Shown one piece after another: positions 1 to 5,578 of a DNA stretch of 7,487 nt (its first letter is position 1; each line of letters starts with the position of its first letter). Source of the stretch: Planctomycetia bacterium (GTDB lineage Bacteria > Planctomycetota > UBA11346). The stretch is taken from the NCBI GenBank assembly GCA_005801395.1, contig SYDV01000271.1, forward strand, positions 1 through 7,487. Reading direction: 5' to 3'. Both the position numbers and the translations under genes were made by a program. Below the pieces are notes generated by a model. It saw nothing but the letters and a program-made list of their open reading frames with translations. It searched no databases and had not been told where the DNA came from.

Positions 1-1
1 T

Positions 2-421
2 GAAGTTGGTCATGCGCTGCAACATGCACAAGGCGATATGACCATGTGGGGTCGGACTATTTTGGTGTATCCGGCGCATTTTGGTTCGATGTTTGCTCCT
101 TGGTTGGTGATTGCCGGTGTGATGTTGGCCGGTGGCCAAGCACTCTTACCTGGTTCGGCATCTTATCTGATTGCGGTAACCGGTGTCGTGTTGTTCGGCG
201 TGGCGACCTTATGCAGTCTCGTCATTGTCGTGAATGAACTAAATGCGTCAAAACGCGCACGTGTGGTTTTGGCCGATATGGGCATTACCCGCCCAGGCGA
301 AGAAGATGACGCGGTACGTAGTGTGTTGACCGCTGCCGGACTGACCTACATGGCAGCAGCCTTGTTGTCGTTGGTGCAATTACTGTACTGGGCATCCATC
401 GTTTTTGGCCGCCGCGATTAA
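2..421 (+). CDS. YugP-like membrane zinc metallopeptidase, 3' part (5' end outside window)
   Basis: The open frame runs from the left edge, so the gene begins upstream. The first codons read EVGHALQHAQ. Base 1 is T, as expected for the last base of a His codon, so the edge probably cuts through an HExxH zinc motif (HEVGH). About 55 residues later, ELNASKRA (Glu codon at 236-238) matches the EFNAS segment of the YugP/Zn_peptidase_2 family, probably the third zinc ligand. LTYMAAALLSLVQLL near the C-terminus is the other hallmark of that family. Hydrophobic segments lie at about 115-160, 165-235 and 335-405, consistent with an integral membrane protein. Substrates of this family are poorly known. 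The gene ends in TAA 43 bases before the clpP start with no terminator between, so co-transcription is likely. An internal ATG at 38 is not the real start, because the zinc motif lies before it. Confidence 0.88.
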   Translation, partial: EVGHALQHAQGDMTMWGRTILVYPAHFGSMFAPWLVIAGVMLAGGQALLPGSASYLIAVTGVVLFGVATLCSLVIVVNELNASKRARVVLADMGITRPGEEDDAVRSVLTAAGLTYMAAALLSLVQLLYWASIVFGRRD

Positions 422-464
422 TCACGGCTAGACGCCTCGTACCTCATTCCCTAATGTCCTAAGC

Positions 465-1064
465 ATGCACGACGACGACGATATGAGCTCCGCCTCCACC
501 GCACCGCAGGTGCTGGTTTCCAAAACTAAAGACACTCGCTCGGTTGATTTACCGACGCGTTTGTTCATGGACCGGATTGTCTATCTCGGTCAAGCGATCG
601 ATAATACCGTCGCTAATTCGATCGTGCAGCAATTATTGGCGTTGCAGTTGGATGACGCGAAAAAACCAATCACGCTTTATATCAATAGTCCAGGTGGTTC
701 GATTGTTGATGGCATGGCCATTTACGACGTCATCAAAAAGAGTCCATGTCCAGTACATGCGGTGGTTGCCGGTATGGCTGCCAGCATGGGTGCGATCATT
801 TTAAGCGGTTGCACCAAAGGCCATCGCGCAACCTTGGCGCATGGCGAAGTATTGTTGCATCAACCATTGGGTGGTGCACGTGGCCAAGCAACCGATATCG
901 AAATTAGTGCTAAACGTATTTTGAAAATGAAAGAAATGTTGCTGAACATTCTGGCAGAAAACACGGGACAGAAAGTCGAAAAAGTCCACGAAGACTGTGA
1001 CCGCGATTACTGGCTTGATGCTGAAGAAGCTAAAGCCTACGGCATTATCGATAAGATTATTTAA
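465..1064 (+). CDS. clpP: ATP-dependent Clp protease proteolytic subunit (ClpP)
   Basis: This is a cytoplasmic serine peptidase of family S14 that normally forms a 14-mer fed by ClpX or ClpA/C. From the first ATG it is 199 aa. The triad is clear: Ser107 in GMAASMGA, His132 in LLHQP and Asp181 in DRDYWL. The spacings of 25 and 49 residues are the same as in E. coli ClpP. YINSPGGS (72-79) is the conserved oxyanion/strand motif. The N-terminus is odd. Instead of the usual RGERAYDIYSRLL block it reads DTRSVDLPTRLF before DRIVYLG, and the first residues are MHDDDD. Neither the ATG at 465 nor the ATG at 483 has a visible Shine-Dalgarno, so the start is uncertain; 483 would drop the poly-Asp stretch. 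No clpX follows, and tig is more than 4 kb away on the other strand. It could be a second ClpP paralogue. Confidence 0.93.
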   Translation: MHDDDDMSSASTAPQVLVSKTKDTRSVDLPTRLFMDRIVYLGQAIDNTVANSIVQQLLALQLDDAKKPITLYINSPGGSIVDGMAIYDVIKKSPCPVHAVVAGMAASMGAIILSGCTKGHRATLAHGEVLLHQPLGGARGQATDIEISAKRILKMKEMLLNILAENTGQKVEKVHEDCDRDYWLDAEEAKAYGIIDKII

Positions 1065-1085
1065 GGTTAGATGTTAATTTGATGC

Positions 1086-1116
1086 GAAAAAGCCCACCGC
1101 TCGCGGTGGGTTTTTT
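1086..1116. terminator. bidirectional intrinsic terminator between clpP and the BASS transporter
   Basis: A perfect 7-bp stem CCCACCG (1093-1099) / CGGTGGG (1104-1110) encloses a 4-base CTCG loop. It is flanked by an A-run on the left (1087-1091) and six T on the right (1111-1116). It lies 28 bases after the clpP stop and just past the stop of the convergent transporter gene (1120). It can therefore act as a Rho-independent terminator in both directions. Confidence 0.9.
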
Positions 1117-1119
1117 GCG

Positions 1120-2082
1120 TTAAATTTTCTTGGCTAGGCGAGCCACCAGCACGCCACCAATAAATAATTGTAGGGGGTGGTAAATAATGAGCGGCAAAGT
1201 TAACCACACGAGGTCCGGGCGCTGGCTGTATAAAATAGAGACTAAGGGAATGCCCAGGGCCAAGGTTTTCTGGGTCGAGCAAAATAATGCAGCGATGCGG
1301 TCTTCATGCGTAAAACGAAACAGCGAAACAGCGCTGCATGACCAGCTGATTCCCAAAACAACTGCGTGCAGAACGGTGGCGAACAGAATGGTCCAACCAA
1401 CGGCTTTCACCAGCGCGGGATCAATACCAAGAATAAAGGTCGCACTGAAGACGCACCAAATAATGTAGAGCAGTAAGATGCTCGGAATATGACGCAAACG
1501 AGGAAAAGCCTGCGCTCGCAAAGCAAAACGGAGGCCTTGTCCGACCATAATCGGCAACACAACTTCAAGGGATAATTGTTGTAAGACCGCAGTGATTGGC
1601 GCATCGCCATGAGTTCCTAAAAGCAGTACGATTAATAATGGCGTTACAATTAAACCTAATAAATTACCACCGACTGAATTACATAAGGCACCTGCTTCAT
1701 TTCCACCGGCAGTTCGCGTATAAATAACGCAGGAGGCAATGGTGGTGGGCAGACAACCAAGAATAATGAATCCTTCACCTAATGCAGGTGGCAAATTTAA
1801 AAATCGGATCAGCGGAATAAACGGTAAAATCAATAGCGGAGTAAAGGCGAAACAAAATAATTGGACAAAGCTATGTAATCGCCATTGACCAGCGGCAGCG
1901 CGTAATTGAGCCGTAGGTAACGTCAGCCCGCTGACAAAAAACGCGGCGGCTACGGCGACATGCATGGTGATGTGTGGATATAATAATCCACCTGGTGCGG
2001 CGATTTGTGGCAGTGCACCAGCAAGGATGAGGACACCGCCTAACGCGAGCAAAAACCACTGACGAGCGACGAATGATTTCAT
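1120..2082 (-). CDS. bile acid:sodium symporter-like transporter (SBF-like, YfeH/SLC10A7 type)
   Basis: This is a 320-aa polytopic inner-membrane protein with about ten hydrophobic helices starting at MKSFVARQWFLLALGG. Family hallmarks visible are GCLPTTIASCVIYT followed by AGGNEAGALCNS, CSTQKTLALGIPL, and near the C-terminus LPLIIYHPLQL and ARLAKK. These match the SBF-like (PF13593) branch containing E. coli YfeH, yeast Rch1 and SLC10A7 rather than classical bile-acid transporters; substrates of the bacterial members are not established. The frame is open back to 2166, but I chose the ATG at 2082. It matches the usual family N-terminus, and ATGA overlaps the stop of the upstream glycosyltransferase, a typical translational-coupling arrangement. 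The longer version would lie wholly inside the glycosyltransferase C-terminus. Transcription ends at the bidirectional hairpin by 1093-1110. Confidence 0.88.
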   Translation of the reverse strand: MKSFVARQWFLLALGGVLILAGALPQIAAPGGLLYPHITMHVAVAAAFFVSGLTLPTAQLRAAAGQWRLHSFVQLFCFAFTPLLILPFIPLIRFLNLPPALGEGFIILGCLPTTIASCVIYTRTAGGNEAGALCNSVGGNLLGLIVTPLLIVLLLGTHGDAPITAVLQQLSLEVVLPIMVGQGLRFALRAQAFPRLRHIPSILLLYIIWCVFSATFILGIDPALVKAVGWTILFATVLHAVVLGISWSCSAVSLFRFTHEDRIAALFCSTQKTLALGIPLVSILYSQRPDLVWLTLPLIIYHPLQLFIGGVLVARLAKKI

Positions 2083-2786
2083 AGGTGCCGATACCAATAT
2101 CGCAGGCGAAGTTGCTGATGCATCCATGTTCCGCGCCAAAGGCCATGACGATGCCAATGACGACACGATGCTACGACGCTGGAGTTAATGACCGGTAATG
2201 TACGACCTTGATTCATTCGACGTCCTAAATCAGCCGTGTCGTAGCCAGCAAGTTGGCGGAAGCGGTGCTTTAGCGCTAAAGCACGCAGAAAAAATGGAGC
2301 TTGATCGACATAGGCACCGTTCGTCCAGCGGGCACGAAGACGGGCCCAGTGATCGTGAACACGAAAGAGGAAGCGACTGCTGGAATTATGTAAACGTAAA
2401 CAACCGGCGACAGCCCCTTGGGCAACCGCGTGTCGAATCGCCATCAGCGCATGGCGGCCTAATCGGCAATCAACACTCAGAATAACAACCACATCACTGG
2501 TAACATGATTTAAGGCCACATTTAATTGCGTCGCCCGTCCACCAAGTGCCGTAATGACGCGTGGGCGTAGAGGATGTGCACATGCAATAACACGAGTGAG
2601 ATCATCGCTACCACCATCAGTCACTAAGCATTCATGCCAGCCACTTAAATTCTGGACGTGTGTCAGAGCCGCTGCGATGCTGTCGGCTTCATTGAGCGCC
2701 GGAATGATAATGGCAATCGTCGGTAGCGTTTCCGAGGATAATTTTCGCGCTGAAATATGATTTATTTCTTGCGGTATGGCTGACAA
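2079..2786 (-). CDS. family 2 glycosyltransferase, TIGR04283-like
   Basis: The 235-aa protein has a GT-A fold signature: IAIIIPALNEADSI (24-37), VTDGGSDD (55-62), GRATQLN (83-89) and a DXD-region equivalent SVDCR (104-108). The C-terminal half, with DQAPFFLR (161-168) and SCRHWHRHGLWR (207-218), fits the short TIGR04283 group often called rSAM/selenodomain-associated transferase 2. Donor and acceptor cannot be predicted. The start is TTG at 2786: an in-frame TAA lies four codons upstream, no ATG precedes the catalytic core, and AGGA sits about nine bases before the TTG. The ED-x-x-L-S-R-R motif expected before the last domain reads DTADLGRR here, so the usual catalytic Glu-Asp pair is altered. 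The stop overlaps the transporter start by four bases, so both are probably made from one mRNA. Confidence 0.83.
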   Translation of the reverse strand: MSAIPQEINHISARKLSSETLPTIAIIIPALNEADSIAAALTHVQNLSGWHECLVTDGGSDDLTRVIACAHPLRPRVITALGGRATQLNVALNHVTSDVVVILSVDCRLGRHALMAIRHAVAQGAVAGCLRLHNSSSRFLFRVHDHWARLRARWTNGAYVDQAPFFLRALALKHRFRQLAGYDTADLGRRMNQGRTLPVINSSVVASCRHWHRHGLWRGTWMHQQLRLRYWYRHL

Positions 2787-2828
2787 TCTGAGGTTTCCTT
2801 AGTCGAGTAGCAGAATAAGAGGCGAAAT

Positions 2829-2950
2829 ATGGTTATCCATTGCACTTAGATGGCGAAAACGCATGAGCCATCGGGAGAAAAAATATGACAGTAATACGTA
2901 GGATTCGCGAACTGTGTCAGTGGGTTTATTGGTGTTCATGTGGCATATGA
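2829..2950 (+). other. three stacked tiny ORFs (possible leader peptides, doubtful)
   Basis: Reading rightward, AAGAGG (2817-2822) precedes ATG at 2829, giving a 6-residue ORF (MVIHCT) that stops at 2849. The next ATG begins at 2850 and gives 12 residues (MAKTHEPSGEKI), stopping at 2888. A third ATG at 2885 overlaps that stop as ATGA and has GGGAG seven bases upstream. It gives 21 residues ending in CQWVYWCSCGI, with stop at 2948-2950. The tight stacking and plausible ribosome sites are what draw attention. The lengths are well within chance expectation, no homologue is recognised, and no promoter was identified. Confidence 0.2.
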
Positions 2951-3177
2951 CTGTCTAATCGTTGATCACTGATCCACACACTAATGGTCAAAGTGGGGCG
3001 AGATAGCGTCCGGATTGTCTTCAGCGGACGATCTAACTGACTAGATAACGAAGTGAACAGTGGTTCATCAGCAGACATCCTCGGATTGGTTATGTTACGA
3101 CAGTTGGCAACGACTAAGGATGATTCAGAGACGAGAATGATCTAACTGTTTTGCTTCTTAATATTTAAGGAGGACTT
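2951..3177. other. gene-free interval with successive short inverted repeats, upstream of the small membrane protein gene
   Basis: No convincing gene, tRNA or terminator is seen here. The strongest structure is a run of inverted repeats: CGTCCG/CGGACG (3007-3012 and 3025-3030), directly abutted by ATCTA/TAGAT (3031-3035 and 3042-3046), then TGAAC/GTTCA (3054-3058 and 3063-3067). The 10-mer GATCTAACTG occurs at 3030-3039 and again at 3139-3148. These could be operators or a structured 5' leader of the gene at 3178, but each stem is short. No good sigma-70 promoter stands out. Confidence 0.35.
3167..3173 (+). promoter_or_regulatory. strong Shine-Dalgarno for the gene at 3178
   Basis: AAGGAGG, a near-perfect anti-16S match, lies four bases before the ATG at 3178. 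It fixes that start and supports the small gene being real. It is the best ribosome site in the window. Confidence 0.8.
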
Positions 3178-3522
3178 ATGGGTCAGCAAAATACGAGTCG
3201 TCACCGTAAGGCTGTGCAGCCAGCATCTTCAACCCGTACTAAGGCACATCGTTCGTCAGCGACCTTGCAAGCCGCTCCCAAACGCCGTCGTACTGATCCC
3301 AATGCGCCGTCGTACATCGTTGGTGGCGCAGTCATCGCTTTGATTGGCCTGGGCTTTGCCGTTGGCCTAGCAATGACCGCGGTCGGACCAAGTGCTGGTG
3401 AGCGTTCTTTAGCCCTTTTGATTGCACCATGGATCGTGTTTGCCGGTGGTTTGGGTTTGACCGTGTTCGGCTTTTTGCACATGGGCGGGGCAGAGCGCAG
3501 CTCTGGCGGCAAACAAGCCTAG
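3178..3522 (+). CDS. small two-helix membrane protein, unknown function
   Basis: I do not recognise this 114-aa protein. Residues 1-45 form a basic, Ser/Ala/Gln-rich tail with many Arg and Lys (for example KRRR at 35-38) and should be disordered and cytoplasmic. Two hydrophobic helices follow, at about 46-69 (YIVGGAVIALIGLGFAVGLA region) and 78-102 (ALLIAPWIVFAGGLGLTVFG region), joined by a short GPSAGERS turn. The C-terminal tail is short and Gly/Ser-rich. The positive-inside rule predicts both ends in the cytoplasm. The perfect Shine-Dalgarno and coherent topology make it a likely real gene. The antisense frame over the same bases is Pro/Lys-rich with no structure and is rejected. It converges on the helical-repeat gene with only 28 bases between stops. 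Its long basic tail could bind nucleic acid or acidic lipid, which is speculation. Confidence 0.75.
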   Translation: MGQQNTSRHRKAVQPASSTRTKAHRSSATLQAAPKRRRTDPNAPSYIVGGAVIALIGLGFAVGLAMTAVGPSAGERSLALLIAPWIVFAGGLGLTVFGFLHMGGAERSSGGKQA

Positions 3523-3549
3523 ATGTCGGCGTTGGCGGTTTTGGTGTGG

Positions 3550-3573
3550 GTCAACCGGCAGGCTGCGGTTGAC
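3550..3573. repeat. 8-bp perfect inverted repeat at the convergent gene ends
   Basis: GTCAACCG (3550-3557) and CGGTTGAC (3566-3573) are separated by 8 bases. They cover the stop codon and last codons of the minus-strand helical-repeat gene, about 28 bases after the stop of the plus-strand small membrane protein. A clear T-run is missing on both sides, so it is at best a weak terminator, possibly for the plus-strand gene. Confidence 0.35.
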
Positions 3574-4903
3574 TCGTTGGTGGTTCGTTTAAATCCGGAT
3601 CGCTATCTGATTCGGTAACCGCATCCTGATCTGATTCACCGTCTGGATCGCTATAGTCAGGCCCATTGAGGATGCCGGCTTGGCGCATTTGATTGGTCAG
3701 TTCTCGGCGAACCATTTTGAGTGCATCGAGGAGGCCAGGGCCATTGGTGGCGAGACCGTTGCGGATGAGGAATTTAATCACGGCCTTATAGCAGATGAGC
3801 GCCTGTGGGCTAAGTGCCATTTGCACGTGTTGTGGTGGCAGCGCTTGAGGTAGCACTTGCAATAATAGCGCGACAAATTCCTGTCCATTTAAGTCAACTA
3901 AAGGTGCACGAACGGCGCGCAGTGATAATTGTTCTAATAACGGTCCAAGCTGACCAGCTAATTGTTTGAGCTGTGGAGCCAAGGCTGCCGCTTCAGGTCC
4001 GGCGGTAAATGCCGCCCAATCCAATGGCGGAGGCAATTGACCTTCGCCATCTGCGGGGCCACCTTCGTTTTCGCCACCGTCTTCAGCCATTTGTTCGTCG
4101 ACAGGAATCGAGGTTTCAGTTGGAGCATTTGTCGGCGGCGCAATTGGTTTTGACGCAGCTGGTTTGGGGGCCGCTGGCGGCGCTGTTTTTTTCGCGGCTG
4201 GTGGTTTAGCCGTGGCCGTTTTTGCGGGAGCTGCTTTTTCAGGTGCGGGCGCTTTTTCGACGTACAGGTGCTCGGCGAAACACAGTGTCCAATTTCCTTT
4301 TAATAATTTAATGCTGTCGTTGTCGCGGCCATTGTCTTCAACCGCTTTGCGCAGGCGTTGTAATTCAAAACGATCGCAAAAACGATCTTGGGAAATGACG
4401 TTCTGAATAAGTTCGGTCGTATTGGTGGCACCTAAAACGGCTAAAACGCGACACACATGTTCGCCTAATCCACTGCCACCACTTTTGGCGCGTTCAATTT
4501 CGGCGGTAACGCGATCTTGCATGATGCTTGGTAAGGATGCGCTAGCCATGCCGCAGGCAGCAAGCGTCGATAGTGCGTAATAGCCATTTTCACGCACATC
4601 GAGCGAACCATTTTGCATGGCGCCTAAGAGGTCTTTTTCTATCGAATTTTCTTTGGTGGCTAATTGTCCGAGCGCCCAGGCGCTCGCTTTGCCAGTGATG
4701 CCATCGCTCCCGATCAATGGCATTAAAACAGGAGCACTACCCGCTAATTTGGTCGCACCTGCGATCAGTGCTAAAGCAGCGATTTGTTTAGGCGTTGGAG
4801 AGGTTGCAAGAGCTGCCTGCCATTCAGCCAGCGTGGGTGTCTGCGATGAAATCGTTTCCGCAATGAAATGGTCATCACGAATAAATGAAGCTAATTCAAG
4901 CAT
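3551..4903 (-). CDS. helical-repeat protein with Ala/Lys/Pro linker and acidic tail, unknown function
   Basis: No family is recognised. Residue numbers here count from the GTG at 4918, which would give 455 aa. I prefer the ATG five codons later (4903; 450 aa), since neither start has a strong ribosome site. Residues 6-220 are Ala/Leu-rich helices resembling HEAT or Armadillo repeats (LAEWQAALATSPTPKQIAALALIAG, split here as LAEWQAALA then KQIAALALIAG; WALGQLATKE; NGYYALSTLA). Residues 222-266 are a low-complexity Ala/Lys/Pro linker similar in composition to histone H1 tails. Residues 273-292 are acidic. A second helical module spans about 300-418 (WAAFTAGPEAAALAPQLKQL and later ICYKAVIKFLIRNGL). 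The last 35 residues are rich in Asp, Glu, Ser and Pro. No signal peptide is seen, so it is probably cytoplasmic. It follows rpiB by 57 bases without a terminator and is likely co-transcribed. A scaffold or adaptor role is inference. Confidence 0.75.
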   Translation of the reverse strand: MLELASFIRDDHFIAETISSQTPTLAEWQAALATSPTPKQIAALALIAGATKLAGSAPVLMPLIGSDGITGKASAWALGQLATKENSIEKDLLGAMQNGSLDVRENGYYALSTLAACGMASASLPSIMQDRVTAEIERAKSGGSGLGEHVCRVLAVLGATNTTELIQNVISQDRFCDRFELQRLRKAVEDNGRDNDSIKLLKGNWTLCFAEHLYVEKAPAPEKAAPAKTATAKPPAAKKTAPPAAPKPAASKPIAPPTNAPTETSIPVDEQMAEDGGENEGGPADGEGQLPPPLDWAAFTAGPEAAALAPQLKQLAGQLGPLLEQLSLRAVRAPLVDLNGQEFVALLLQVLPQALPPQHVQMALSPQALICYKAVIKFLIRNGLATNGPGLLDALKMVRRELTNQMRQAGILNGPDYSDPDGESDQDAVTESDSDPDLNEPPTSQPQPAG

Positions 4904-4960
4904 AGGTATTCCAGTCACGATCGTATGGGGTCGAGGTTGAAGATTGTTACGGCAATTAAT

Positions 4961-5416
4961 TTAAGGATTGATTGGCAGGCTACAGCCTTCATGAGTGGCA
5001 ATTTTATCTAATCGTCGTTGGTGACGAGCTTCGAAGGTGGAATTGAGGTAGACATCGACCATCGCTAAAGCAGTTGGAATATCGACAATTCTGGCACCTA
5101 GGGCGAGCGCATGGGCATTATTATGCTCGCGTGCCATTTGCGCAGTGAATAAATTGTGTGCCAAGGCACAACGTACACCTTTAATTTTATTGGCGATCAT
5201 GCTGACGCCGATGCCAGTACCGCAGACCAAAATGACGCGTTCATTTTTTCCCGCAGCTACCGATTCGCACGCTGGGGCGGCGATATCGGGGTAATCACAG
5301 CTTGTTTCAGTGGTGGTGCCAAAATCTTGCACGTGATGTCCAAGTTTGGCCAAGTGAGCGATAATGGCCCGCGTATGAGCAACAGCTGAATGGTCGCCAG
5401 CGACTGCAATGTGCAT
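4961..5416 (-). CDS. rpiB: ribose-5-phosphate isomerase B (RpiB/LacAB family)
   Basis: This cytoplasmic enzyme interconverts ribose 5-phosphate and ribulose 5-phosphate in the non-oxidative pentose phosphate pathway. The 151-aa length is normal for the family. Visible motifs are the N-terminal AVAGDH (4-9), DYPD (41-44), VCGTGIGVSMIANK (64-77) with the catalytic Cys65, and REHNNAH (96-102) with His98. These correspond to E. coli RpiB Cys66 and His99. The phosphate-binding GTGIG loop is intact. The ATG at 5416 is preceded by GAGGT six bases upstream, which supports the start. The gene sits beyond the terminator that follows tig, so it should have its own promoter in about 5417-5517, although I see only a poor candidate there. 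The helical-repeat gene follows. Some LacA/B or allose isomerases share this fold, but the Cys and His placement favours RpiB. Confidence 0.93.
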   Translation of the reverse strand: MHIAVAGDHSAVAHTRAIIAHLAKLGHHVQDFGTTTETSCDYPDIAAPACESVAAGKNERVILVCGTGIGVSMIANKIKGVRCALAHNLFTAQMAREHNNAHALALGARIVDIPTALAMVDVYLNSTFEARHQRRLDKIATHEGCSLPINP

Positions 5417-5517
5417 AAGTTACCTCAGACGAGCGATGATCACGGAGATGCGCAACGGGCAAGAGGGGCTTCGCTTACGCTGGGAATTTTGTCGTGCCAA
5501 GAAAGCGTTATGGTGGC

Positions 5518-5550
5518 AAAAAAAACCGGCCCTGCGTGAGCAGAGCCGGT
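5518..5550 (-). terminator. intrinsic terminator of tig
   Basis: Reading the minus strand, ACCGGCTCTGC (5550-5540) pairs with GCAGGGCCGGT (5535-5525). This gives an 11-bp stem with one G-T wobble and a four-base loop (5539-5536), directly followed by a T-run (A-run on the plus strand, 5518-5525). It lies about 30 bases past the tig stop and separates tig from rpiB. Confidence 0.93.
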
Positions 5551-5578
5551 CGTCGTTGATCACTTTGACGATGACAAC

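Noticed and set aside
38..421. Complete small protein starting at ATG 38
   Set aside because: The frame is open to the left edge and the upstream codons encode the zinc-binding EVGHALQ segment, so this ATG is internal.
1187..1468. Plus-strand ORF antisense to the transporter
   Set aside because: Its translation has no domain-like pattern, and the opposite strand encodes a recognisable membrane protein.
2083..2166. Longer N-terminus for the SBF-like transporter beginning at 2166
   Set aside because: The extra 28 residues lack family similarity and lie wholly within the glycosyltransferase C-terminus, whose own sequence (SCRHWHRHGLWR) matches its family. The ATG at 2082 with its ATGA overlap is better.
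2787..3177. tRNA, riboswitch or CRISPR repeat in the long gene-poor interval
   Set aside because: No T-loop or cloverleaf arrangement, no recognisable riboswitch core and no regularly spaced repeats were found.
3201..3512. Minus-strand ORF opposite the small membrane protein
   Set aside because: It is low-complexity Pro/Lys/Ala sequence without a ribosome site, whereas the plus-strand frame has a perfect Shine-Dalgarno and two membrane helices.
4617..4940. Plus-strand ORF opposite the helical-repeat protein
   Set aside because: It looks like a mirror of an Ala-rich gene: long open frames arise on the complement of such codons, and no motif is seen.
5417..5517. Promoter for rpiB with TTGGCA as -35
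   Set aside because: The hexamer 17 bases downstream (TAAGCG) is a poor -10, so I did not annotate it, although a promoter is expected here.
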